Positions 41,201-52,563 of a stretch of 64,000 nt of DNA are shown here, piece after piece. Position numbers and translations under genes: made by a program. The notes under the pieces were generated by a model. That model saw only the letters and a list, made by a program, of their open reading frames with translations, ran no database searches and was not told the origin of the DNA. The stretch comes from Tomocerus qinae (Eukaryota > Arthropoda > Collembola > Entomobryomorpha > Tomoceridae). The stretch spans positions 96,968,001-97,032,000 of the forward strand of contig CM034546.1 in NCBI GenBank assembly GCA_020055645.1, in the 5' to 3' direction. Numbering within the stretch: position 1 is the first letter of the stretch; each line of letters starts with the position of its first letter.

Positions 41201-43202
41201 AAATGTACCTAAAAGGAGGCATTGCACCACTTTGTTCTATACCAAATTTACTTTGATTTTTAGTTATTTTTAGTTTAGTTTACCTATTCGCGCGTTAAAG
41301 AAATAAGTTTTATCATATGAAAGACTTGGACCGAATTGGACTAAATTGGATTTTATTAGACCGAATTGGACTTAAATGGATTTTATTAGACCGAATTGGA
41401 CATTACTGGACTGAATTGGACGTTATTGAACCGAATTGGACTTAATTGGATTTTATTAGACCGAATTGGACATTATTGGACCGAATTGGACATTATTGGA
41501 CTGAATTAGACATTATTGGACTGAATTGGACATTATTGGACTGAATTGGACATTATTGGACTGAATTGGACATTATTGGACTGAATTGGACATTATTGGA
41601 CTGAATTGGACATTATTGGACTGAATTGGACATTATTGGACTGAATTGGACATTATTGGACTGAATTGGACATTATTGGACTGAATTGGACATTATTGGA
41701 CTGAATTGAACTGAATAAGACCGAATAGGGCTTTATTGGACCGAATAGGACTTTATTGGACCGAATAGGACTTTATTGGACCGAATTGGACGTTATTGAA
41801 CCGAATTGGACTTAATTGGATTTTATTAGACCGAATTGGACATTATTGGACCGAATTGGACATTATTGGACTGAATTAGACATTATTGGACTGAATTGGA
41901 CATTATTGGACTGAATTGGACATTATTGGACTGAATTGGACATTATTGGACTGAATTGGACATTATTGGACTGAATTGGACATTATTGGACTGAATTGGA
42001 CATTATTGGACTGAATTGGACATTATTGGACTGAATTAGACCGAATAGGACTTTATTGGACCGAATAGGACTTTATTGGACCGAATTGGACTTTATTGGA
42101 CCGAATTGGACTTTATTGGACCGAATTGGACTTTATTGGACTTTATTGGACCGAATTGGACTTTATTGGACCGAATTGGATGGACTTTATTGGACCGAAT
42201 TGGACTTTATTGGACCGAATTGGATGGACTTTATTGGACCGAATTGGACTTTATTAGACTGAATTGTTGGACTGAATTGGACCGACATGGACTGAATTGG
42301 ACTGAGTTGGTACGAATTATTTGATGTAACACGATTTGGGAAAATAATGCGGTTCTTTGCGATTGCAGCTTAGAGCTACAAATTGCGGTTACAGTAGGTA
42401 TTTAAATTTTATTGCCTTATTGAAATATTAAGGGATAGGATTTGCATATTATCTTCGACGTAAGGACGAGATTGTGTAATGAACACTGGAAGCGAAAATC
42501 AGCTCTTGAAGAGCATTTTATAATGATCATTTAGTATTCTCCCTTAATAATTCTCAATCAGTTCTCATTTTACTGGGGATAACAAGGTATTAGTGAAACT
42601 GAATGGAGATCAAAATTTTAGTGAAAGTAAATAAGAAGTGGTTGTGTCCGGATTATTTATTTATAGCTATTTGAGTTTAATGCTGAGCACTTATCGTATA
42701 ACGCAGAATGGGATGAAATCGCTAACTTCACTTTCACCATGTAACTCCAGTTTCATGTAAAGCATTCAGACATGAAACCATATGACATTAACCACGTCAT
42801 GCTTTCACATTTGAAAGTAGACTTCAAAAGCTACATCTCATTTGCATGATGAAAAATGCATTCATGTCAATGTCTTAAATATTTAATTTACTACTTTCAC
42901 CCAACCCAAATTAATTTCTACTAAAACTTTCTTCAGTACTTTCTCGCATTTCTATCAATGCTTCTTCTGTCTTTTCTGTCGCAATATTCATTCAGAAGTT
43001 GATTCATAACACTGAAATACAGATATTAGCAGCGGTGCAATTGTATTGTATAAAACTAACCTTCTGGATCACTCTCCTTAATGACTTTCTAACTAAAGGG
43101 CTATATTATCCTTGCTAATATTTCACGATTTATATTCATAACGTTTTAATTTTTTCCTTTCTCTTTACAGCTAAAAAGTCCCAGTTCTATCAACCATTTT
43201 AA
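38288..43202 (+). CDS. Candidate 3' exons of an unidentified gene (38288-38394 and 43171-43202)
   Basis: Exon 38,288-38,394 follows a good acceptor (TTTTCACTGTAG) and ends at a good donor (AAAG then GTAAAC). It is open in a frame reading LMFREKLMTVAKAELLRLIC and on to TSEMKCK, a helical, protein-like composition unlike the AT-rich noise around it. The next strong acceptor, TTTCTCTTTACAG at 43,170, opens a segment that continues the same phase as AKKSQFYQPF and then stops at 43,200-43,202. The 4.8-kb intron would contain the minisatellite at 41,317. Alternatively the second segment (to the GTAAAT donor at 43,267) is the start of another gene, from the ATG at 43,202, reading MEFFSLEARRQNRTSSK. 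I recognise no family. Upstream exons were not found. Confidence 0.28.
38395..41316. other. Gene-free stretch (possible intron)
   Basis: AT-rich sequence with no supported coding frame. Frames at 38,751-39,068 and 39,187-39,477 on the minus strand are low-complexity and hydrophobic. If the exons at 38,288 and 43,171 belong together, this is intron. Confidence 0.45.
41317..42318 (+). repeat. Minisatellite, 10/20-bp unit, about 1 kb
   Basis: The array is built from alternating decamers of the type TGGACTGAAT and TGGACATTAT, giving a 20-bp dimer such as CTGAATTGGACATTATTGGA. Variants (CCGAATTGGA, CTTTATTGGA, CTTAATTGGA, CTGAATTAGA) are arranged in blocks. A composite block starting near CGTTATTGAACCG at 41,421 recurs at 41,791, a 370-bp shift, which indicates a higher-order duplication. 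Because 10 is not a multiple of 3, all frames stay open, producing false repeat peptides (DRIGLYWTELDFIGPNWT). It is not a gene. Confidence 0.96.
42319..43170. other. Gene-free stretch
   Basis: AT-rich sequence without supported features, ending in the pyrimidine tract TTTTTCCTTTCTCTTTACAG used as a splice acceptor by the candidate exon at 43,171. Confidence 0.5.
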
Positions 43203-43266
43203 TGGAATTTTTTAGTCTAGAAGCTAGAAGGCAAAACCGCACAAGTAGCAAATTGGAAAAAAGTAG

Positions 43267-44633
43267 GTAAATATTGGTTCTGTTAATGTAATAGATGCCA
43301 ATATAAACTATTCATGCTCACTCCTGTATTTAAAATTCACTTTCTTTTCCATTTAAAATCCTTTACTCTGGTATAAATCTTCGACTTCAAAAGAATTAAA
43401 TCATGCAGAATATACAAATTCCAATTTAGAACGAGACGTATCCCAGCCATAACAAATGTATGTTGTGGCATGCCTTGGCTTTAATGGAAAGAGAAATGAA
43501 AAGGATAATTTTTATTTAGTAGTGGAGTTGCATTCGAATATTTGTTTTGTGCATTGAATAAGTACTCGGAGAGTGACTTTTGCTTGCAAGTTCCTCATTT
43601 TCTTATAATGATTTAAAAATACCTTTTAGGATTGGGCACTTCAAAAACGAAAAAGGATGAAAAGAAAAATTACTTTACTTTGGTTCCCTGAAGGTTTTTA
43701 TATGCCTTGTAAGTTAGTCTTATAGTCTACGAACGTAAACAACGGTACGAGAGGAAAATCAGACTTTTCACTTAGTCCAACTTTGTCAAAATGAAAAGAA
43801 TCTGCATAGATGATGTACTTTCTCCTCCTTTCACTATATAGTATAGGAGAGCTGAAAATAACCATAATATAATGTGATGACTTTTATATAACTAAGCATG
43901 TAACAATATAATAGTAACTGCCGTACAACGTTAGAGCTAGTACTATCTGAGTACATTTCGGCGTAGGATTAATGAAAAATCCTTGTTTTCCAAGCACACA
44001 CATACAACATATTAGGTATTGGTGCTATGGGTCTATCTGAAGTACAATAGGAGGAAGAAACTCGTCTAATATTAAGATTCTAGTTTATAGAAGACAGAAG
44101 AGTGACTTTTCTTTGTCTTGATACCTACAAATACTGCCCTAGTTGAATTGTTTTCCAAGACTCCATCAGGTACTGCACAGATATAGGAGACTCTATTGTA
44201 TACAAAAGTCGTGGCAGCTGGCAATCTGTGCATCGCAGCAGTCTATCCCAAATGTAAGTGAAACTGAAGAGATAATGATAAGACGCAGACAATGGAAATA
44301 TAGCGGAGAATGGACGAGATCTAAATCAAAGACGACAGTCAACAATGTCAGTTCTTTTATATTATCACAAAGGCCTTGTGTAAACATCTCCTTTATGGTG
44401 TGAAGTTCATAGGTAATTGTGAATTTATGAGAATACTAAGGCACATAGGTACCCGGGAACTTGTTCTGCTATTCATAAACACGCTGAACAAATAATCTAC
44501 CCTTCCGTGCGAACACCAACGCAGATTTTTGACTTTATGCAATATCTACTTCTGGCCTGTTTGTATTTTTCTTGCTCACTACCCTACAAATACAGTATTC
44601 AGAGCGATGTACCACAAATAAATAAAATACAAG
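43267..44633. other. Gene-free or intronic stretch
   Basis: The frame at 44,143-44,403 contains a polar stretch (SETEEIMIRRRQWKYSGEW) and crosses a perfect GTAAGT donor at about 44,253, so a small exon could end there. No acceptor or partner exon could be fixed. Confidence 0.4.
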
Positions 44634-45057
44634 TTAAGGGTGGCTTCCCCCTTTTGCCTGCGATGAGAACAGGTCACAGGGTCAACTTATAGCTTTGAAA
44701 CAGTTATATTCTGAAAGTTCCAGTTTTTGCCTAGGGCACTTGAAGGCCGGAATTTTGAAAAAAAAATTTTAAGTATTTTTAATCTTTTTTTGAAAATAAA
44801 AAAATTGAGTACGAATTTACATTGAGCTGCGAAATATGGTGTCTTTTTTCCTATTTCTAATTTTAAATCGAAAAAAGGGCTGTCAAGTGCCCTAGTACTT
44901 TTTGCGGTCTTTCGAATAAGCTACTACAGTCATGTAAAATTGAGACCATTGTAGTGGTTTCTTTAAAGTCGAGTTCGCGTCATTAAAATCTCGACTGTAC
45001 ACGCTTCTGTACGCTTATCCAAAACGCTTATCTCATCGCAGGGAGATTTCCCTACTC
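44634..45057 (+). repeat. Dispersed inverted-repeat element, long copy (pairs with 30247-30467)
   Basis: The left end (TTAAGGGTGGCTTCCCCC, then TGCCTGCGATGAG) is mirrored imperfectly at the right (CTCATCGCAGGGAG … TTTCCCTACTC). This looks like a DNA transposon with terminal inverted repeats of about 30 bp. The left 210 bp is shared with the copy at 30,247. The interior has no transposase frame, so this is a non-autonomous family with at least two members here. A target duplication is not clear. Confidence 0.65.
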
Positions 45058-46853
45058 ATAATGCATTGCCGAGAAAGTTGAGGGTTCATTCATAAGTAAC
45101 AATCATCAGCTCATATTATCTCATATCTCCTTGCCCCAAACCACCAAATTCTCATTCCTGGTTAATCCCGCATTACATCCTAAATACGCCAACCTTGCGT
45201 TGCAGCGGCTTCGTTCATAGATTGACCAACTATGTGAACGGCCCGTTGCGAAGCTGTGTTCAAAGGGTTAAGAGGGAAGTAGTCCTTAACACATCATATC
45301 CATATTTTGCATAATATTTGCTCCGTAGCTTTACAACACTCAGGACACATTAACTAACATATTTTCACCATTTTACAAAATATCCACATAATTTTACAAA
45401 TTCTGGACATTTTCACAAACAAGTTACATCTTTATGTATGCCCAGTGCTTCCCTTGCGTAATACAAATATTTAATGTAAACACTCCTACGTGCCCTTAGG
45501 AATGTTATTCTTTAAAGGATTATTAATTAAGCTTGTTCGACCCACAAGATATTATGGTAATTTGGTAATCCAAAGCAATGATATAAGGTCGAAAGAAATT
45601 CTGTATATTTTCCCACTACAGTATGTCGTATCTATCAAAGGTATTCATAGTACTTTCTCTTTACAAGTTAATGTCATATTCATCTTTCACCAGCTTTTGA
45701 TTTTAATCTTTCGGTGTGGTGAAGGGGAGAAAAGTTTCATATGGGTTTATCATTATAAAAGAGAAAGTACAATGAAGACTGTTAGTTGGTACATACTGTA
45801 TGCCTGGTATAAGTATAAAGACAAGTTTTTAATGTAATTGCACCGAGGTACCCTTAAAGACATTGTATTTTAAAATTACTTACTCTTGTATATAGAAGCG
45901 CAATGTAATTATATGTCTACAACATCGGTGTAATTTTGTTTATTTTTCCCAAACAGATACATGCAATATTTAAATTTGTATTACGTATTACCACCGCTGT
46001 GTGCTTAGGAAGTTTACGTAGCATTTTTTTTACAAATTCACAAAGGTATGCGATTGTTTCAACAATCCTTGTGCCTTGTAGGCGTGTATCATATTTACAA
46101 GAGAAGGAGTTGTTTGGAAGAATTCAGTATAAATAAGGAAAGCAAATGCAGTTATACATATAGCTCAAGCCTTTAAAAAGTGGTATGTTGTATATTTATA
46201 TATTATTCTGTTTCTGCTCCAGATACATATAATACGTTGCTTTTGACTGGAGTAGTTCCTTTTTGATGTTAAAGGTACAAGGGATTTAAAATATTTACAT
46301 AACATGTTAACGTACTGACTCGTATGCAGTGCCTTAATAAGGCTGGGTACAATTTGAGACACATTCAGTACATATATAAGGAGAAAGTATGTGTGTGTAA
46401 GGGGATTGTCTATTATTCTTGCATGTCCTTGTCCAATTGCAAACTGGGTATTATATTTTATAAATATATGCTTTTTCATATCCTGGTGGAATAAGTGTTA
46501 CTGTTCCGCGAAAAGTAGGCAAATAAAGTGCATAAAGGGGATATAGGAGTTAATAGAATCGGATATAGGAAGTCTCGGTGTTCGTGATGCGTTACATTCT
46601 CTCGTTAGGTATTTGCTTTCTTGTCAAAGAATCTCAGAGTTTAATAATAGAGAGTCGTGAGCACAAAAGATTGAAAAAGTGATGCGAGAGAGAGCAGGCA
46701 GGGGAGTAAACTGACAGAGTGAGATCATCGCGAGTATTTCTAAGAGGAAACGTATTATAATAAGTGTGCCTACTGCCTACTGGGACCTATGTAAGCATGT
46801 CTAGATACATGCATGTAATAAGTGCTGTGTGTACATAGCTCCTATTGTCTGCC
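45058..46853. other. Gene-free stretch; possible promoter at its right end
   Basis: The 115-codon frame at 45,490-45,837 lacks any recognisable domain. At 46,640-46,740 composition shifts to purine-rich GAGAGAGAGCAGGCAGGGGAG and GACAGAGTGAGATCATCGCG, as often seen in 5' leaders of arthropod genes, just before the candidate start at 46,854. Confidence 0.4.
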
Positions 46854-47051
46854 ATGTCGTCCGAGTTTTCTCTGAACTCACCGAACATGACAACGACCGA
46901 GGAAATAGAAAAAGAGACCGAGATGTATATGAATATTGATTTCTCCGATATTTATACTTTTCATCCCATTAGCAAACTCATGTTGGTTACTGTGTCATAT
47001 CCCTGCAGCTACGACTTACGACTACAATATATTCATTCATGTGACGGCTAG
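46854..47051 (+). CDS. Candidate first coding exon, unidentified
   Basis: An ATG in a favourable context (TGCCATGTCG) opens a frame MSSEFSLNSPNMTTTEEIE, then KETEMYMNIDFSDI. The first 34 or so residues are polar and acidic with varied codons, unlike chance frames here. The later part (about 46,970 onward) looks like noise, so the true exon probably ends earlier. No donor stands out: GTATAT after GAGAT is the nearest candidate. The upstream GAGA-rich leader supports a promoter. It may join the exons at 47,255 and 47,542, but I could not find a frame-consistent join with strong sites. No family recognised. Confidence 0.25.
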   Translation: MSSEFSLNSPNMTTTEEIEKETEMYMNIDFSDIYTFHPISKLMLVTVSYPCSYDLRLQYIHSCDG

Positions 47052-47254
47052 GATCACTTTTTAAAGTCTACGCTTATTGGCTTCTTACTCGATAACGAAT
47101 TCCTCAACTAATTCCGTATCTTTACAAATACTTGAATACAGTTTTCCGCTAGTTTGCATGAAGAGACTTAGAGATGTTATTTTGGACAAGTTTTTAAATT
47201 GGAGAATCCATTAAATATTTTTGCTTTATGCCTTTATGTATCCTTCATTTGAAG

Positions 47255-47618
47255 ATGTTTTTCTCATTAAAAATGTAATGCACATCCTTTACAACGATGT
47301 TCCAAATCCTAAAAAAATTGCAAAAAACTATACAGGCGTAATGATCAGACTTATATATAACAGAAAACTGCAACAACTCTACATTGAATTATTGAAACGA
47401 AGTCATCCTATAACTAGTAAGTAATTATGTCAAATCTTTTTACGAATGCCGTAGGAAAAAGAAGTGCTGAGTTGTATGGGGGACTCTTTTGAGAAAGCAA
47501 TATAATTTGTGCCAGGCAATGCAAATGCCTTTCTTTCACAGTTGTAGCTAAAAGGCGAATTGTGACATTGAGATGGCTTAGTACTGGATTATGCCCATAC
47601 TACCTGAACATTTACTAA
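47255..47618 (+). CDS. Candidate last two exons of an unidentified gene (47255-47416, 47542-47618)
   Basis: The first segment reads VFLIKNVMHILYNDVPNPKK, then IAKNYTGVMIRLIYN and RKLQQLYIELLKRSHPIT. It ends at a consensus donor (ACTA then GTAAGT, 47,417). The 125-bp intron ends in a textbook acceptor (CCTTTCTTTCACAG). The second segment continues in phase as VAKRRIVTLRWLSTGLCPYY and stops at 47,616-47,618. The match of phase and two strong splice sites is better than chance, and the peptide is basic and helical in character. The 5' acceptor (TTTGAAG) is weaker, so the segment could instead begin at the ATG at 47,236. I recognise no family. Confidence 0.33.
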
Positions 47619-48017
47619 CGATGTAGCCGAATTTTTCTGCAAATGAAACACAATGACAAAAGTAAAATATTCCTTTCAGACTATCTGTAAAATGATAAGT
47701 TGAAGCAAACATAACTTATAACTTGTTATATAACTTATAATACGGTATAAGGGTTATTAAATACAGGAATATAATCCCAAGAGAAAAGAAGAATTTATTT
47801 CTGTAGTACAAAGGATTTTTTATGCAATCGGGTAATTAGTATTAGCTATGGTTAGAGATAAATCTAGTAGCAGTGGAAGTGTTTAGATTAGCATTTGAGA
47901 AATCTTGTGAAAGTTGAAATGAAAAGATAAGAATAGGTAGTTTGCGGATGGTTCGTCTTAGGATCCATGAATAAATGGACTAGAAGTCAAAAAGGATGAA
48001 AAGGAGGGTTTCAAGAA

Positions 48018-48023
48018 TTTATT
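48018..48023 (-). terminator. AATAAA polyadenylation signal for the 472-aa gene
   Basis: On the minus strand AATAAA lies about 85 bases after the stop codon of the gene ending at 48,108, a typical 3' UTR length for a compact arthropod gene. Within the 3' UTR I see nothing else of note. Confidence 0.65.
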
Positions 48024-48107
48024 GTCCGTGTGTGACAAGAATGGAGACGGTCTGTTTCCCCGAAGGTAAATGTCAGCACCTTGAGTGTAGTAGAAAAAGC
48101 GGGTCTT

Positions 48108-49963
48108 TTATGGAATATCAATGATGATAATCCCATCGATTGGTCCTCGGTATGTGATATTTTCAGGCTGAGTTGTATCAGGGACGTCAATTTCCACAAG
48201 GCCTTCCATCATACTGCCATAGATCAATGACCACCTGCTTCCTTCGCAAACAACTCTTGTTTCCCCATTAGTCAGGTAAGAATGCTCTGCTCGGTTTGCG
48301 TTCGGAATAGCTGTCACCTCGATAACAATCCGCATCTTTAGACTCCCGCCTCCTCCTTCAGGCTCAGGACTGTTGAAAATACAATTACAACTGGGACAAC
48401 TGCCAACAGAACTTGCACTACTGCTGGCTGACGACGGTCGACGTCTATGATGTGTCCGATGTCGTCCATCTTGACGTTGCTCATAATTAATGTACAGTGA
48501 CTGCAGCAGTAATTCGCGTCCGAATGTCCGGATAGTGAAACCATTATATTGAATTATATCTTCTCGGGGCTCGGAGATTTCAATTCCATCGCTAGAAAGA
48601 TTATATAGTAAGCATTTGTCCTTTTATCTTATAATATTTTGTAAGATATCATTCCTACGAGGGAATCACTCCTAAAAGACTTTACTCCTAAAGGACTCCT
48701 ACTGTCAGCTAATACTATGTGCAATGCAGCTTCTTCATGTACAATTCAGCTTAGGATTGCTTTAAAGTTATAACTAGTATTAAAGATATTGAAAATTAAA
48801 CTGACTTGTAAATTAATCGAAGAGTTACAAAATTACAAATAGATGTTGTTTGAAGGAAAACTCAAAAATTACTAAAAACATTCAGTTAATATCTTGCATT
48901 GGAGAAACAAGTCCTTTTTAGGAGTCCTTTAGGAGTAAGGTCTTTTAAGAGTAATTCCCTCGTAGATGTCGGTCCCGGACATTTTGTAAGTAGGTACTTT
49001 ATTCTGTCTCTTACAGAAAATAACTTACCTGAGAATTGAATGCGCTATCTGCATACCAGTCCGGAGAATCCGGGCCCCGATATCATAAGCTGCAATAAGA
49101 AATCCAGTACTGCTGCGAGTAATTGCTGGAATGGGATTTAAATTGACAGTAGCTGACCACGATGCGGGAAGAAGAGAAGTAAAGAACTCTGCAATTGTTG
49201 ATTCCTCGTGAACATTTGCTCGTAATTCATCTGGGATTTCATTTACTAAAGGGACGGCTGTTTCTAAGTCTGCGAGCGGCTGATGTTGTTGAGAATTTGA
49301 TTCTACGGTCGTTGGCTCTGGTTCGAGATTGAATTTTACAGATTTACTCCTTTTCAATTTGGCATTTCGTTTGGAGGTACTATTGCTTTTAAGTTTAGAT
49401 TCTAATTCTTTAACAATAGATTCCGTATCCTCTAGATTTGATGCTCTGTAATGCGATTGTGATTCTTTTTTGTGACTTCCACACGGTCCTAACAAGCTTG
49501 TGCTAATTTTTCTTAACAATCCATTCAGACTTTTGCTCCGAGCGTTTCCATTCGTAGAATTAGTATCATTTACAATAGGCGTTTTGGAACATGTAACACA
49601 ATTCTCTGCAGTGCCAAAATCTGTTCGGGATTTTGTTGCACTGAGAGTATTTATTAACAAACATTCTGAAGACTCTTTTGAATAATTCTTCCCAATATTG
49701 CCATTGGAATCCACTAAATTAATCTTTGATGCATTTAAGTGAGATAGAGAAGAAGAATGTGTTGATGCTAACGAATCTTTTGATCCTGACTTGCTGTAAC
49801 AAGCGAGATGTGGAGCTGAAGCTTTCATAATAGACTTTAGATTGCTCTTTTGCGTTCCGCCTACGCACATTGCTCCAACTGCGGCGTCCGTTGCCGACTT
49901 GGCTTGCTTTTGTTGCGGAGGAACTTTTTTATATTTAGCTCGAAAAACTCCTTCATTACTCAT
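48108..49963 (-). CDS. Uncharacterised 472-aa protein, paralogue A of a tandem pair
   Basis: Two exons (49,963-49,029 and 48,591-48,108) join at a consensus GTAAGT donor and TTTCTAG acceptor. They total 473 codons including the stop. The ATG of MSNEGVFRAKYKKVPPQQK is used because the upstream in-frame codons lack ATG. The first 200 or so residues are Ser/Asn/Lys-rich and probably disordered, with basic stretches. Around the splice junction is a block shared with the neighbour at 50,820: G.RILRTGMQIAHSIL, then RED…Y.GF.IRT.GRELLL. An Arg/Ser/His-rich, Cys-containing linker follows, then a beta-rich tail (RIVIEVTAIP … EIDVP … GIIIIDIP). The tail spacing loosely resembles the end of an alpha-crystallin (Hsp20-like) fold. 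That is inference, not a recognised hit. Function unknown. Confidence 0.85.
48655..48965. mobile_element. Inverted-repeat MITE inside the intron of the 472-aa gene
   Basis: CTACGAGGGAATCACTCCTA begins a 46-bp arm (48,655-48,700) whose reverse complement lies at 48,920-48,965 with a few mismatches. CTCCTAAAAGAC and CTCCTAAAGGACTCCT words recur within it. The 219-bp middle is AT-rich without a frame. Flanks GATATCATTC and GATGTCGGTC match at 7 of 10 positions, at best a decayed duplication. The insertion nearly fills the gene's only intron without touching the splice sites. Confidence 0.72.
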
Positions 49964-50819
49964 AGTAATTACAAGGAAAGTGAACACTGAAACTACTGCT
50001 AAATATCAGCTAAGAAACTATGAATTTTGAGAAAATACAGTTTGACTGAAAGACGGGCTCGGCTTGATGGTCTGCCGGCGAAGAGTTTTAAATGATATAG
50101 TCACAATCTACTTCCAACTACATTGCAGGTTGCAGTAGTCTCAAAATTAGTCAGCCTATCGGACACAGTCCATTTATGGATAGTTTTTGAATTCCTTCAA
50201 GGTATTGGAAAATGTTTTAGAAATGGGCAATGGATTTCTTCGGCAATTTCCATGACGAAAATTCTATTTGTGAATGGATCATGATCATCTTGATCATCAT
50301 CATTCTTCATACACCTTCCCGACACTTCATGGGATCATTGCAGTAAAACAGATTACTGTACTGAAAAATCTACCGATCTTCCAGAGAATTTTTTTTAAAG
50401 TTAATAAATACTTATATGATACCTACCAATACCATTGCCGAATATCATTACGAACTCCCTGGACGAAAAATAATTTCCTACTAGTTTTTCGGACATGTTT
50501 AGTGATACTTATGATTTAGTCATACATTTCAAGGGAAAAGTCTTTTAATAAACAGAAATGATGCAGTTTGAGAATTTACGTAATATTACAGATGGAACAT
50601 TGTGGATATACTTGGTAATATAATAATTTAGTCTTGTTATTAATTTAGGTGTACATGGGATCTTTGTGTTTGCATGTTGCACTTATGACATTAAACAGAT
50701 TTTTGTCAAAGAATGTCAACATGATTATTTCAGTACTACTGGTTTGTCTTGGGTTGTTTGTATGTAAAAGAGAATTTACGGTTGAGGCATGGTGTATTGA
50801 CAAAGATGAGATCGTGAGA
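49964..50819. other. Intergenic region between the tandem paralogues
   Basis: About 850 bp separate the stop of the 343-aa gene from the start of the 472-aa gene (both minus strand). It should hold the 3' UTR of the former and the promoter of the latter. I see no AATAAA on the minus strand close to the stop and no clear core promoter motif. Frames in it are short. Confidence 0.5.
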
Positions 50820-52016
50820 TCACTGGGGATAAAACGGAGCAAGAATGGATAAAGTTCCTTGATCAGGATCACAAGCGACGACAATAGAATCCTTTGGAAT
50901 ACCGATTGGCATTTCCAGTTCGATTTCACTATCGAAGACTTCAACAAACATACTGGTTGAATTTAGTTGATCTAGCCAGTATACTTTTAAAGGAAAAGAG
51001 CTGATTTTCTTTGGTTCTTTAGTCTGCCAAAAACGGTTGTTGTTGCTCAACTTGAATAGAAAATGAACTTTTCTTTCGCTAACTGACGACTCATCCTCAT
51101 CAGGCTGACATTTGTTCTTCGCGTGCATGGAATCCAGAAACAATTCCATTCCCTTGGTACGGAGCTTGTAGCCACGATAGTGAACGGTGTCCTCTCGGTA
51201 GCTATTCTTTTGGTCTCTACAAGAGAAGAAATGAAAAGCCATTTTCTTGTAGTTTTTAGTTGTACATAACTTAAAAGTGGTTAATAATGGAATTTTGATT
51301 ACCCTAATAAATAGGAAACACCAGCTTTAATGCCCTGAACTGCTGTTTGTAAAATATCACCACCAATGATAATTGCATCCCTCTGAAAATTCGGTGTTTC
51401 AGCAAAAGATGTACAACCATCTCCGTTTTCTTCAAGGAAATAGGAAAAGAGTGATTTTACAGATGAGGATTTTCCATTTTCTGGTTTATAAACTTTTAGA
51501 GTTGTATCGCCAGTATCCCCAAATCCGTTATTTTGCCCCTGTGGGTCGTTTTTCATCTGTTAGTCAACAAACATTTTTACTATCTTTTTACCGGACTTGA
51601 TTTACACGAGTTTTAATTAGAAAAAATAAACCAACTTGACACATTTCCACATTCAGACCCTCCTGAACCACTTCAAATGAAGCCAAATCCACAGAACTTT
51701 CTTGTTCTGTAGCAATAATGATACTTTCTTGATCCATTGAACAGTGACTTTGCGTTACACAACTGATGGACTCGGACGGGGACACAGAAGGAGACTCCTC
51801 GGTTGTGGTTTTATATGGAAATTCTTGTTCCTTATCTTTGATTCGTATGTCCATCTCATCTATGGTTAACGATTGGTTTAATTGGCTAGATTCCAGTTCT
51901 ATCACAGCAGCTTCTGAATCTTCACAATCCTCTTCATTCAAAATCCATTTGAATCGACTCAGGAACGCTTCGGTATTTCTCAACATTGACAATTTAGAGG
52001 CTGTGGAAGTGAACAT
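50820..52016 (-). CDS. Uncharacterised 343-aa protein, paralogue B of a tandem pair
   Basis: Three exons (52,016-51,636; 51,556-51,303; 51,216-50,820) give 344 codons including the stop. Intron 1 (GTTGGT … GACTAACAG) is only 79 bp with a weak donor but a good branch site. Intron 2 (GTAATC … CTCTTGTAG) is phase 2 and falls at the same position as the intron of the 472-aa neighbour, within the shared block IIIGGDILQTAVQGI…SYLLGD, then REDTVHYRGYKLRTKGMELFL. The N-terminus is Ser/Glu-rich (residues 1-125), probably disordered. The C-terminus is beta-rich and ends VVACDPDQGTLSILAPFYPQ, the spacing of the last strand of an Hsp20-like domain, though I would not assign that family. Function unknown. 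The pair most simply arose by tandem duplication. Confidence 0.85.
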
Positions 52017-52563
52017 TTTTCCCAGAGTACAAAATGGTCTTGATGGAGGGATAAAAAGAATGGAAAGGAAAGCTTTTAGAATTTTGTTAAAGTGTCGATT
52101 CCTGTACTCAGATTTGCGATTTGAAATGAACTGTTAATTTTTTGTTTCTGTTATGATTTTATTTTGTCTGGTAGTACATTTGGTTTCTATCCGTGGTAAC
52201 AAAGGATGTCGTTCATACAGAAGATTTGTGGTTCCTCAGGCCTCATTTCCAAACAAGGAATCCTATATTTGACATAAAGATGCACATAAAGATGACATGT
52301 AAATCAAGTGCTGAACTTGATGAGAGACATCGAAACCAAAGATGTGCTATGGCTATATGTAGAGCCACTGTAAACCATAAATCTTAGAAAAGATGGCGAA
52401 AATCATGACATACAGAATTAGAAATAAAAAACACGAAATAAAATACTAGTTTACTAATCTATCTCTTCTTGAATGGTCTTGCATGCCATGTCGTCTGTTT
52501 AAATGTCATAAATTGATTTACAAAATTGCATATTACTCTGAAATCAAATGCGAGCCAACCTAT

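Noticed and set aside
42056..42324. Plus-strand frames with repeating IGLYWTELDFIGPNWT peptide
   Set aside because: They are translations of the 10/20-bp minisatellite, in which all frames stay open. There is no start context or splice evidence.
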